Of a stretch of DNA of 64,000 bases, positions 1-8,030 are shown one piece after another; the first letter of the stretch is position 1; each line of letters begins with the position of its first letter. The DNA is taken from the NCBI RefSeq assembly GCF_000612545.2, contig NZ_CP097800.1, positions 1,736,001 through 1,800,000 of the forward strand, read 5' to 3'. This DNA is from Streptomyces sp. PCS3-D2. GTDB lineage: Bacteria; Actinomycetota; Actinomycetes; Streptomycetales; Streptomycetaceae. The position numbers and the translations under genes are program-made. The notes under the pieces are model-generated. The model was not told the origin of the DNA and ran no database searches. It saw only the letters and a list, made by a program, of their open reading frames with translations.

Positions 1-2258
1 GCGGGTTTGGCCCACCGGCCGGTGAGGACGCCGACGCGGTGGCGTCCGTCCGGCGCGACCCAGGTGCCGTGGGGGACCGCGGTGCCCGTCGGGCCGGCGC
101 CGGGTGCCTCCCCTTCGCCGGCCGGTACCGTGTCCTCGCGGGCCCCGCCGAGCCCGATCGCCTCCAGCAGGCGGGCCACCGCCTCCGTACCGACCGCCGC
201 GGCCTGCGCGTCGCCGCGGTCCACGGCCGGGCGCAGTACGTCGGCGAGCGATGCCCCGGCGACCGGTCCGGAGTCCGGGGCGAGGATCACGTCATGGCCT
301 TCCGCGGCGAGGGCCGCCCCGTCGGGGCACACCCACGCGTCCAGCAGCCCGGATGCCTCCAGGGCCGCCTCCAGCCCGGCGCGGTCCTGCTCCGCGACCT
401 CTTCCCTGAAGTCGACGAGCCGCCACAGCGGAGCACCGGGCTGCTGGTCCCGCAGGCCGGGGGTCCTGGTGTGCGGGGCCTGCGGCCCGCGCCGGCCGCC
501 GGACTCCAGGGCGGTGAGTTCGTGTTCGGCGTCGCGGGTCCGGGAGACCAGAGCGGCCCGGTGGTGCGCCGCCCGCGCCGCCTGGTCGGCGAGTGCCGCC
601 GCGGTGGTGCGGTGTGCTTCGGCGGCACGGCGTCGCGCGGGGTAGGGGCCGTCCTGGTGCCGGGTCCACTCCTGGAGCTCGTCCAGGAGGCCGGCCGGAT
701 CGGCGTACACCAGCTCTCCGCACCGGTGCGCGTGCTCGCGTACGGCGTCGACCAGGGCCCGTCCGGCGGCCCGCGCCGCGTCCTGGGCGGCGCCCAGCGC
801 CTCGGCGGCCTGGGTCAGCCCGGTCTCCGTCTCGTCGAGCCGGAGCACGGCGCTGCGGCGCCCGGCCGCCGCCGCCTCGGCCCGGTCGGCGAGCGCCTCC
901 AGGTGCGTGAGCGTGCGGTGCCTGCGGTCGGTCGCTTCGGCCACCGCAGCCCGCAGGCCGGCAACGGCCTGCCCGGTGTCCGTGGGAAGGTCCAGCCGGG
1001 CCGCCGCAGCCGTCTCCCGGGCCCGGAGCAGCATGTCCTCGGAGAGCTCCCGGGCGGCCCTGAGCCTGTTCTCGGCGGCACCGAGGCGGCCGAGCGCCCT
1101 GGTGTGCCGATGCGATGCCTCCTCCTGGTCGTCGAGAGCGCGGGTACGGTCGTTCTCGGCCCGCTCCGCCGCCTTCGCCGCACGGTCCACTTCGCGGGCG
1201 CTGCGCATCTCGGGGCCTTCGCGCAGGGCTGCGTCGGCCGCCTCCAGCCTGGCCCGGGTCTCGGTGAGCGCGGCCACGCGTTCCTCCGCGGCGGCCCGGT
1301 CCCGTTCCGCACCGGCCTTCTCGGCCTGGGCCTCGGCGAGGGCGCGCAGGAGTTGCTCGTACTTGGAGTGTTCGCTGCGCGGAAGGCGTGCGCGGCGGCG
1401 GGCGGCCGTGCGGGCGTAGCGCCGGTAGTGGTCGAGGAACACCGCGGCCGCGCGTTCGGCCGCGCCGGCCGAACGCAGTTCCTCCTTCTCCTCGTCCAGC
1501 GAGCGGAAGGCCTCGGCCACGTCCGCGATGACGGCCTGGTCCATCGGGGGCAGGGCTTCGGTGAGGGCGCGGGAGAGGGCGGCCTCGTTGGGGCGCTTGG
1601 ACAGCTGGGGCTGGCGCAGCTGGATGAGGAGGTCTACGAGGGCCGCGTAGCGCTGCTCCCCGAGGCCGAACAGCGCTTCGTCGACGGCGCGGCGGTAGGC
1701 CTTGGCCTGGTCGTAGACCCGGCCCCGGCCGGCGACGGCTTCGATGAGCCGGTCCCGGGACAGCACGGTGCCGGTGGCATCGAGCAGGCTCAGCGACCCG
1801 TCCGCGCGCGCGTCGGCCGGCCCGTGGTCGATCCGCTGCCCCGTCACGGCCCACCAGTGGCGTGCGATCCCGCGCCCGCTGACGGCCTTGAGTCCGCACA
1901 GGAGCGTGCGGAAGTGCTCCTCGCCGCTCGCCGCGTCGCGGCGGCCGAACTCCACCCAGGTGTAGCCGAGGCGTTCGGAGTGCGGGTGCTCACCGCCGAG
2001 CAGGAGGTTCCATTCCATCCGCTTGCCCGCGTCCCCGTCGGGTTCCACCCGGCGGGCGCTGAGGTCCCCGTCCAGGAGGAAGGGCAGGGTCAGGGCCAGC
2101 ACCTTGGACTTGCCGGTGCCGTTGTTGCCGCGCAGCAGGAGTCGGCCGTCGCGGAAGTGGAACTCCTCCACGTCGTAGTGGAAGAGGTCGACGAGGCCCG
2201 TCCGCAGGGGCTGCCAGCGGGGACGCGCCGGGGCGGGGGGCTCTGGGCGGGTCGTCAC
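1..2258 (-). CDS. jetC: JetC-like SMC/MukB-type ATPase of a Wadjet system (TIGR02680 family), C-terminus cut by window edge
   Basis: Condensin-like ATPase subunit of a Wadjet anti-plasmid system, expected to extrude loops on foreign circular DNA. The reading frame stays open to base 1, so only about 752 residues are visible; family members are roughly 1350-1400 aa, so the second coiled-coil arm and the signature/Walker B half lie outside. A Walker A motif, GNNGTGKSK, is seen near residue 45, followed by a long Ala/Glu/Arg-rich coiled-coil arm (about residues 270-560) and the start of a hinge-like region. The GTG start at 2258-2256 overlaps the jetB stop (GTGA), showing tight coupling. Large open frames on the other strand across this stretch are high-GC shadows. 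Family membership rests on the Walker A form and the neighbours; the type III label is from memory. Confidence 0.85.
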   Translation of the reverse strand, partial: MTTRPEPPAPARPRWQPLRTGLVDLFHYDVEEFHFRDGRLLLRGNNGTGKSKVLALTLPFLLDGDLSARRVEPDGDAGKRMEWNLLLGGEHPHSERLGYTWVEFGRRDAASGEEHFRTLLCGLKAVSGRGIARHWWAVTGQRIDHGPADARADGSLSLLDATGTVLSRDRLIEAVAGRGRVYDQAKAYRRAVDEALFGLGEQRYAALVDLLIQLRQPQLSKRPNEAALSRALTEALPPMDQAVIADVAEAFRSLDEEKEELRSAGAAERAAAVFLDHYRRYARTAARRRARLPRSEHSKYEQLLRALAEAQAEKAGAERDRAAAEERVAALTETRARLEAADAALREGPEMRSAREVDRAAKAAERAENDRTRALDDQEEASHRHTRALGRLGAAENRLRAARELSEDMLLRARETAAAARLDLPTDTGQAVAGLRAAVAEATDRRHRTLTHLEALADRAEAAAAGRRSAVLRLDETETGLTQAAEALGAAQDAARAAGRALVDAVREHAHRCGELVYADPAGLLDELQEWTRHQDGPYPARRRAAEAHRTTAAALADQAARAAHHRAALVSRTRDAEHELTALESGGRRGPQAPHTRTPGLRDQQPGAPLWRLVDFREEVAEQDRAGLEAALEASGLLDAWVCPDGAALAAEGHDVILAPDSGPVAGASLADVLRPAVDRGDAQAAAVGTEAVARLLEAIGLGGAREDTVPAGEGEAPGAGPTGTAVPHGTWVAPDGRHRVGVLTGRWAKP

Positions 2259-3526
2259 GGCAGGTACGCCTTTCGCTGCGCCGGCACCTGCGTGGTACCG
2301 GAGGTGCGGGTACGGGGCCCGGTACCGGTGCGGGGTTCGAGCACGACGGTCTCGCCGACCGCGTAGCGGGCGAGCGCCGGGCGCGGCAGGACCCCGTCAG
2401 CGGTACGGGCGACCAGGCCGAGAGCGGCCAGCCGGGCGACGGCCTGCTCGGCCAGGTCGCCCTCGGCCCCCGGTTCACGGGCCGACTTGGACCAGAATCC
2501 GCCGTGCTCCGCCGCCAGTTCGACCACGCGGCGTTCGAGGTCGACCATGGGGACGACCAGGCCTCCGACCGCCGTCAGATATTCCGCGAGCAGCAGGGTG
2601 ACGTGGCCGCGGGTCCCTGATTCCGGCATCCGGAGGTCGGTGAGGTCGTCCTCGGGGTCGACCATGGCGATGCCTTCGGCCCGCACTTCGGCGACCAGAC
2701 CGGTCAGTTCGTTGATGCGGGCGGTGAGGAAGCCGCGCTGGCGCGTGAGGTATCCGAGCTCGGCGTCCGTCAGCTCGTCGTAGTAGACGACGGGGTCGTC
2801 GAGCAGCCGCCGGGTCAGCGAGCGGCGCATGGCACGGAAGCGCAGTTCGTCGCTGTCGAGGGCTGTTTCGGCGGCGAGTTCGGCGAGCCGGGCCTCCGGC
2901 GTTTCGGCCCGGACGGTGGAAGGTCCCCGACGGGTGGCGAGCAGACCGGCCAGGACGCGCCGCTCGACGTCGTACAGGACGTCGCCGGCTCCGCTGACGT
3001 ACGCGTCCTCCTCCCCGGCGACGCGCCGCAGGACCCCGAGGTGGAGCAGCAGCCGGACGACCGCGGCCAGGTCGAGCCGTTCGTCACGGCGGTCCAGGGT
3101 GAACTCGATGCCCGCTGCGGCCAGTCGGGGATCCTTCGCGTCCAGCACGATCTGGTCCGCGAGGCGGCCCAGTGCGATCTGCGCCTCACCGCGTTCGAGG
3201 GAGGCCAGGGCGAGGCAGAGCAGGACGTACCGGCGGCGGCTGAAGGGGACGGCGCTGCGACTGACCTCGCGGGCCGGGTGCGTGGCGTCGTCCGGCACGC
3301 CGGGGATCCTGCCCAGCCGGGCCGTCTCGGCATCGACCTGGAGGGACCAGCCGGTGTTGCGGTCGAACCACTCGCGCAGCTCGCCGGCGTGCCGGCGGAC
3401 CAGGCGGAACTCGTCGGCGTACGCGCCGTGCGCGAGCAGCAGCGGCTGCTTCAGCAGGGCGCGGGCGGCCTTGCGGCGCTCCGCGGCGTGCTGCCCGTCG
3501 AGTACTTCCGCGAGCGGGGTCGTCAT
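2255..3526 (-). CDS. jetB: JetB-like Wadjet subunit (DUF2398 / TIGR02678)
   Basis: A 423-aa protein of the DUF2398/TIGR02678 family, the MukE/kleisin-partner-like component of the TIGR02677-02680 Wadjet class. Visible features are an N-terminal helical segment with RRKAARALLKQPLL, a conserved SRRRYVLLCLALASLERGE block near residue 100, and winged-helix-like C-terminal repeats ending in VLEPRT. It has no catalytic motif, as expected for a structural subunit bridging the kleisin-like protein and the ATPase. The ATG at 3526 overlaps the jetA stop by four bases, and its own stop overlaps the jetC start, so A-B-C is one translational unit. Length agrees with the family (about 380-430 aa). Confidence 0.82.
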   Translation of the reverse strand: MTTPLAEVLDGQHAAERRKAARALLKQPLLLAHGAYADEFRLVRRHAGELREWFDRNTGWSLQVDAETARLGRIPGVPDDATHPAREVSRSAVPFSRRRYVLLCLALASLERGEAQIALGRLADQIVLDAKDPRLAAAGIEFTLDRRDERLDLAAVVRLLLHLGVLRRVAGEEDAYVSGAGDVLYDVERRVLAGLLATRRGPSTVRAETPEARLAELAAETALDSDELRFRAMRRSLTRRLLDDPVVYYDELTDAELGYLTRQRGFLTARINELTGLVAEVRAEGIAMVDPEDDLTDLRMPESGTRGHVTLLLAEYLTAVGGLVVPMVDLERRVVELAAEHGGFWSKSAREPGAEGDLAEQAVARLAALGLVARTADGVLPRPALARYAVGETVVLEPRTGTGPRTRTSGTTQVPAQRKAYLP

Positions 3527-5094
3527 CGCGCTCCGCCCCTTCCTGGTGTCTCGGTGAGGTCGACGATTTCGATGGTGTGGTCCGGGCCCGTGAAGGTCCC
3601 GTCCGGTGTGCGGACCTCGGCCACGGCCCCGTCGGCCGGTGCGGTGAGTCGGATCTCCATGGAGCCGTCGCCGCTGGTGGCCGCGGTGTACGTCATGCCG
3701 GGCCGCCAGGTGGCGAGCGCGTCGCCGAGGAGTTGGAGGAAGAGCCGGAAGCTGAGGGGGTCGAGCTCGCCGAGTCCGGACAGCCTGGTGATGCCGCGGG
3801 TGACCAGACGGGCCCGGGCGGCTGCCGTCTCGGCGGCCTGCTTGGCGGCCGTCTCGGCGAGCAGTCGGCGTGCTTCCTGCCGGTCCTCGACCCTGCGCGG
3901 TTTGCCGCGCCGCTCGTAGCTTCCCGTACGGCGCAGCTGCGGGCTGATGCGCAGGGGTGCGGCATCGGCCCAGGGGGTGGCCGCGGGCTCCGGACGGGCG
4001 CGGCGGGCGGCCAGCGTCTCCGCGTCCACGGTGAGGTGCCGGGCCGGGTACAGTCCGAAGGCGGTGCGCCACAGCCGGTGCCGGGCGTCGTCGTCGGGTG
4101 CCTCGGCGAACCAGCGTGCGAGGGTGCGGAAGTCGGCGGAGCGGTCCGATCGCCCCGCCCGCCGCTCGTTCAGCGACCGTACGACGGCCAGCAGTTGCGG
4201 GATCGCGCCCAGCGCCCGGCCGCGCAGCAGCCGGGCCTGCGACTCCCGGCCGTCCCGGCTGAGGAACCAGGCCGCCAGTCCTGCCCATCGGCCGGCCCAC
4301 CGCTCGTACGCGGCCTGCGCCGCGTGGGCGGCGTCCTGCGGGGTGGCGTCCGCGGCCTCACGGGCGGCCGCGGCCCGCAGCAGCGGTTCGATGCTCCCCC
4401 GCTCCTCCAGCTCCAGGATCAGCCGGGCGATGCGCCCGCCGAGGGTGATCAGGTCCTGGATGAACCGTTCCAGGTACCGGATGAGCTGGTCCTTGTAGGC
4501 GAGGAAGACCTCCTCCCCCACGTCGTGCAGGTCGATGGTCCGCTGGAGGGAGCCCATGAAGGCCCGCGCGTTGTCGGCGAGCGCGCCGAAACGGCTCGCG
4601 AGGGCGTCCAGCGCCAGATGCGTCTTGGCCGGATCGGGCTCTTCCTCGGCCGCCAGCACGACCAGCGCCCGCAGTTGGGTCACGATGTCGTGCAGCGCGA
4701 CGGCCTGCAGCGCGCCCCGCCGACCGAGCGCCTCGTCGTACGCGGACAGGGCCTGCTCCGCCGCCTCGCCCGCCCGCGTGAGCTGGTAGATGAACCGTTT
4801 GCGGTAGAAGTCCTCGACGGCGGTGACCCGCCCGGTGTCCGGGTCGGCCCGCAGGTTCCCCCAGCCCACCAGGCTGTCGAGGGCCTTGACCACCGTGTCC
4901 AGCTCGGTCGGCCGGTTCTCGCCGGCCAGCCCCGCGTACACGTCCTCGGGCCGCAGGTGTACGGCGAACCGCTCCTTGGCGTGGAGGAAGGCCCCCATCA
5001 CCGCCCGGTAGAGCAGCACGTTCGGAGCGGTGAGATGCGCGAAGGGCCCGTACCCGTCGGGTAGGCACTCCGCCGGCGGAGAAGTCGTGTCCAT
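3523..5094 (-). CDS. jetA: JetA-like Wadjet subunit (DUF2397 / TIGR02677)
   Basis: A 523-aa, mostly helical protein matching DUF2397/TIGR02677, the kleisin (MukF)-like subunit of this Wadjet class. Recognisable are the N-terminal winged-helix-like part (YRAVMGAFLHAKERF, VDDYA-type linker region, DFYRKRFIYQLT near residue 90) and a long helical middle with DVGEEVFLAYKDQLI and ELEERGSIEPLL. The ATG at 5094 is chosen because an AGGAGGA Shine-Dalgarno site lies at 5104-5110 with 9-nt spacing; the longer frame upstream (to 5496) has no comparable signal. It is the first gene of the jetABC unit and shares a 511-bp divergent region with the XRE operon to its right. Confidence 0.83.
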   Translation of the reverse strand: MDTTSPPAECLPDGYGPFAHLTAPNVLLYRAVMGAFLHAKERFAVHLRPEDVYAGLAGENRPTELDTVVKALDSLVGWGNLRADPDTGRVTAVEDFYRKRFIYQLTRAGEAAEQALSAYDEALGRRGALQAVALHDIVTQLRALVVLAAEEEPDPAKTHLALDALASRFGALADNARAFMGSLQRTIDLHDVGEEVFLAYKDQLIRYLERFIQDLITLGGRIARLILELEERGSIEPLLRAAAAREAADATPQDAAHAAQAAYERWAGRWAGLAAWFLSRDGRESQARLLRGRALGAIPQLLAVVRSLNERRAGRSDRSADFRTLARWFAEAPDDDARHRLWRTAFGLYPARHLTVDAETLAARRARPEPAATPWADAAPLRISPQLRRTGSYERRGKPRRVEDRQEARRLLAETAAKQAAETAAARARLVTRGITRLSGLGELDPLSFRLFLQLLGDALATWRPGMTYTAATSGDGSMEIRLTAPADGAVAEVRTPDGTFTGPDHTIEIVDLTETPGRGGAR

Positions 5095-5494
5095 TGCCCG
5101 CCATCCTCCTGGAGGGGCGACCGTGTTCGGCGGGGACTTGAGTACTTGGCCGATTCGCATCGGTCCTGATCGCGTCCGGACCGCGGCCAGCCGTCCTGCG
5201 TGCGTCGTGCGCGTCGGTCGTGCGTCTCGTCGGGTCGCGGACCGGCTCACCCGCGCACCGGCCCGGGCCGGCGACGCACCCGGCCAGGTGCCAGCGGGCC
5301 CGGCCTCCGGCCGATCGCGGCAGTCGGCGAACGGAACGGCGTCGGGCCCGTACCTCCCCCGCGTCGCCACGAGCCGAGGGCGCGGCGGCGGCGCTCCGGG
5401 CCGCCGGCCGAGCTCACCCCCGTGAAGCTCGACCTCGACCCGACCGACGCCGCCCCCTCGACACTTCAGTGGCGACGAGGCATTGGTAACGTAC

Positions 5495-5567
5495 ACCAGA
5501 GTGACTGTCCGGCGTCAACCAAAGTGTTGCCGGGGCCGGCCCGACGGGCTTCGAGAAACACTGTGGT
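5495..5567. promoter_or_regulatory. Triple ACCANAGTG motif in the jetA/XRE divergent promoter region
   Basis: The 511-bp gap at 5095-5605 holds no convincing gene. Three copies of a 9-mer ACCANAGTG occur close to the XRE gene: ACCAGAGTG at 5495-5503, ACCAAAGTG at 5518-5526 and, inverted, CACTGTGGT at 5559-5567. The second and third form an 11-bp inverted repeat with one mismatch (5518-5528 and 5557-5567). The placement suits an operator for the adjacent XRE regulator or a regulator of both flanking operons. No clear -10/-35 pair was identified. Confidence 0.4.
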
Positions 5568-5605
5568 GGGCAAAGACTCGGCATCACACCAAGGAGGTCG
5601 TACAC

Positions 5606-6061
5606 GTGGAGGATGATCAGTCGCCCACCTTCGCCCAACTCCTGGACCACCTCTTCCGCGAGGTGCACCCCCCTTCCCGGGGGCCCTACACCTACGCGGA
5701 GGTCGCCGAGGGAATCCGCAAGGCTGCGACCGGAGAGGGGCGCGGGGTGACGGCCAGCGCCATCCAGCAACTGCGGACCGGCGCCAAGCGCAACCCCACG
5801 CGACACACCATCAAGGCCCTGGCCGACTTCTTCGGCGTACCGGCGGGCTACTTCGTCGACAGCGCGGCGGCCGAACGCACCAAGGCGGAGATCGGCCTCC
5901 TCGCCGCCATGCGCGATCAGGACGTCCGCAAGGTGGCCTTGCGCGCCAACGGCCTGAGCGTCGACAGCCTGAAGATGCTGTCCACCGTGATCGAACAGGC
6001 CCGCAAGCTCGAAGGGCTCACCACCGACGACAGCGCACAGGACCTCAACCTGGACGACTGA
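5606..6061 (+). CDS. XRE-family helix-turn-helix regulator of the ImmA/IrrE-P450 operon
   Basis: A 151-aa DNA-binding regulator of an actinomycete XRE group. The N-terminal half holds the HTH (about residues 10-80: YTYAEVAEGI, ASAIQQLRTG, PTRHTIKALADFFGVPAGYF), where the last block is the typical XRE dimer-side signature. The C-terminal tail (SVDSLKMLSTVIEQARKLEG) is helical. The GTG at 5606 is preferred because AAGGAGG stands at 5591-5597, 8 nt upstream; an earlier in-frame start at 5483 lacks this and would cross the repeated operator-like motifs. The neighbouring ImmA/IrrE protease is the usual partner that cleaves or relieves XRE repressors, so autorepression and protease-controlled derepression of this operon are plausible but inferred. 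Confidence 0.85.
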   Translation: MEDDQSPTFAQLLDHLFREVHPPSRGPYTYAEVAEGIRKAATGEGRGVTASAIQQLRTGAKRNPTRHTIKALADFFGVPAGYFVDSAAAERTKAEIGLLAAMRDQDVRKVALRANGLSVDSLKMLSTVIEQARKLEGLTTDDSAQDLNLDD

Positions 6062-6111
6062 GCCGCGCTCCGGGCGGCGATCGCGCGATCGCACCCCGAC
6101 ACGACACGACA

Positions 6112-6141
6112 CCCCCCTGTGGCCGATCATCGGCAGGGGGG
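6112..6141 (+). terminator. Stem-loop after the XRE gene
   Basis: CCCCCCT (6112-6118) pairs with AGGGGGG (6135-6141), and an inner stem GCCGA/TCGGC closes a TCA loop, with a GTG bulge on the left side. It lies 50 bp after the XRE stop in the 254-bp gap before the protease gene, so it probably attenuates or separates transcription of the regulator from the rest. A 16-bp perfect palindrome, GCGATCGCGCGATCGC, lies just before it at 6077-6092. Confidence 0.5.
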
Positions 6142-6315
6142 CATCAGCCGTTTCCCGGAACAGGACGGCATTCCGGGCCGCACGGCACACCCCCATCAGG
6201 ACCCCGCCCGTCCCGCGGAGCCGCGAACATGTCAGCATGGGGCGCGCGTACCGGGCTTCCAGGGTGAGGCCCCAACGGCCGACCGACCCCCGACCGGCGT
6301 CACCAGAGTGAGGAC

Positions 6316-6843
6316 ATGGACCTTGAGCAGCTTCGCGTCACGTGTGAGGCGCGTATCGAGGCACTCCGACTCCCGCACCGCTTCAGCACCCGCGACCTCC
6401 GCGACGCCGTGGCCGAACAACGCGGACGCCCCATCATCCTGCGCCCCCTGAGCACCCTGGGCGCCATGGACGCCCCGTGCGGCATCCGCCTGGAGACCCC
6501 GGACGCCGACCTGTTGTTCTACGAGGAGGCCACCTCCCCCCTCCACCAGAACCACATCCTCGCCCACGAGATCAGCCACATCATCTGCGACCACCCCGGC
6601 AGCCTGGAACTGGACCAGGACACCCTGCGCGCGATCGGGTTCAACCCCACCCTCGTCCAGCGCATGTCCGGCCGGACCAGCTACACCAGCGAGGACGAAC
6701 GCGAGGCCGAGGTGATGGCCAGCGTCATCCGACAACTCATGTACCGGGGTCGCGAGGGCCCGCCCAGCCGGCCCGCCAGCGGCGCCGAGAGCTGGGACGC
6801 GCTGTTCGCCGAGCCACACAGGAAGAAACGCCACCGGAAATGA
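6316..6843 (+). CDS. ImmA/IrrE-family zinc metallopeptidase-like protein
   Basis: A 175-aa protein of the ImmA/IrrE (COG2856-like) group, often labelled toxin component in Streptomyces annotation. The zinc-binding motif HEISH is at about residues 83-87 (LAHEISHIICDH), and a downstream acidic helix, EDEREAEVMASVI, supplies the third ligand glutamate typical of the fold. Members cleave an XRE repressor or react to a stress signal; the XRE gene 254 bp upstream is the obvious substrate candidate. A weak GAGGAC site precedes the ATG. The stop overlaps the start of the next gene (ATGA), so protease and membrane protein are translated together. The tail is basic (RKKRHRK). Confidence 0.85.
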   Translation: MDLEQLRVTCEARIEALRLPHRFSTRDLRDAVAEQRGRPIILRPLSTLGAMDAPCGIRLETPDADLLFYEEATSPLHQNHILAHEISHIICDHPGSLELDQDTLRAIGFNPTLVQRMSGRTSYTSEDEREAEVMASVIRQLMYRGREGPPSRPASGAESWDALFAEPHRKKRHRK

Positions 6844-8030
6844 TCAACATCCTCTTCACGGGCACGTCCGTCGTGCTGCTGTGCTTCGCCGCCTACTGGG
6901 TGCGAGGACGCGGCGGACACCGCCCCACGGGCACCTGGGCGATGGCGGCGCTTCTGACCTCGTTCGCCCTCGCCTTCGCCTCTTACGCCCCCGCCGTGGA
7001 GCGTGCGGTCGAATCGGTGGTCCCCCACGTCGCCCGACTCCTCAGCAACACCTTCACCCTGACGGCGGCCACCTCGGTCCTCGCCTTCCTCTTCCAGCTC
7101 AATCTGGACCGCGAGCGGGCCCACCGGCAGATCCGCCTGCGCGTCATCGCCCTCGCGCTCTCCGTCGCCGGCATGACCGCCTTCTTCATCGCCGAACAAC
7201 TCACCGGACGAAACCCGGTGTTGTACGCCTGCTACGTACTCATCTACATCTCCTACCTGGGCTACACGGCCAAGGACTTCCTGCTGCAGACCTGGGCCCA
7301 GTCCAAGCGCTCGACGCGCCGCAGTCAGCGCTGGGGCCTGCGCACGACCTCGGTCGGCTGTGGCTTCGCCCTCGTCTACGCCGCGTACAAGCTCTTCGCC
7401 CTGGTCTCCATCGGCCTCGGCCTGGGCCTCGTTCCCGACCACGCCCGGTGCTCGACGCCGCTCACCCCCTTCCGCTGCACGTTCAGCGTGACCGCGCCCG
7501 CCGTCGCCGTCCTCCTCATCACCGTCGGACTCACCCTCCCCGCCCTGCTGTGGCCGCTCAGCCGGCTGCGCCGCCGCCGCTGGGAGCGGAACTCGTTCAC
7601 CGCGCTGGAACCCCTGTGGCGGGAGGTCACCTCGGCGGTCCCCGAGGTCGTCCTCGACCCGGAGAACACCGGGGCCGACGCCCACGACCTCGACTTCCAC
7701 CTCCACCGCCGGGTCATCGAGATCAACGACTGCGTGCTGGCCCTGCGCCGCTACCGTCAGGCGTCGGTACGGGACGCCGCGGCCGCCGAGGCCGCCCACC
7801 GGGGCACGGCCGGCACCCCCGAGGGCGACGCCGAGGTGGAGGCGGCAGTCATCGCCGCGGCCGTCGCCGCGAAGCACGCCGGAGCCACTCCCGCGGGTGA
7901 GGAGGCCCCGCCCGCCGCCGGCACCGCCTCCCGCAAGGGCGACCTCCAGGCGGAGACCGCATGGCTGCTGCTCGTGGCGGACGCCCACGCACGGCACCGG
8001 GCGCCCGAGCCCACGGGCGCGGCCTCGTGA
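6840..8030 (+). CDS. MAB_1171c-family seven-TM putative transporter/sensor
   Basis: A 396-aa membrane protein. Seven hydrophobic segments fill about residues 1-240 (starting NILFTGTSVVLLCFAAYWV and ending near LLITVGLTLPALLWPL), followed by a basic stop-transfer stretch RLRRRRW and a soluble C-terminal domain of about 150 aa rich in Ala/Glu (DLDFHLHRRVIEINDCVLALRRY). This layout is that of the MAB_1171c family, which recurs in actinomycetes beside XRE and ImmA/IrrE genes. The biochemical function is unknown. It overlaps both neighbours by four bases (ATGA with the protease, GTGA with the P450), implying a stoichiometric unit in which membrane sensing feeds protease and P450. Confidence 0.78.
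   Translation: MINILFTGTSVVLLCFAAYWVRGRGGHRPTGTWAMAALLTSFALAFASYAPAVERAVESVVPHVARLLSNTFTLTAATSVLAFLFQLNLDRERAHRQIRLRVIALALSVAGMTAFFIAEQLTGRNPVLYACYVLIYISYLGYTAKDFLLQTWAQSKRSTRRSQRWGLRTTSVGCGFALVYAAYKLFALVSIGLGLGLVPDHARCSTPLTPFRCTFSVTAPAVAVLLITVGLTLPALLWPLSRLRRRRWERNSFTALEPLWREVTSAVPEVVLDPENTGADAHDLDFHLHRRVIEINDCVLALRRYRQASVRDAAAAEAAHRGTAGTPEGDAEVEAAVIAAAVAAKHAGATPAGEEAPPAAGTASRKGDLQAETAWLLLVADAHARHRAPEPTGAAS

Noticed and set aside
39-2366. 775-aa plus-strand open frame across jetC
   Set aside because: It is the antisense shadow of jetC: the minus frame has a Walker A motif, fits the operon and runs off the edge, while the plus translation has no domain.
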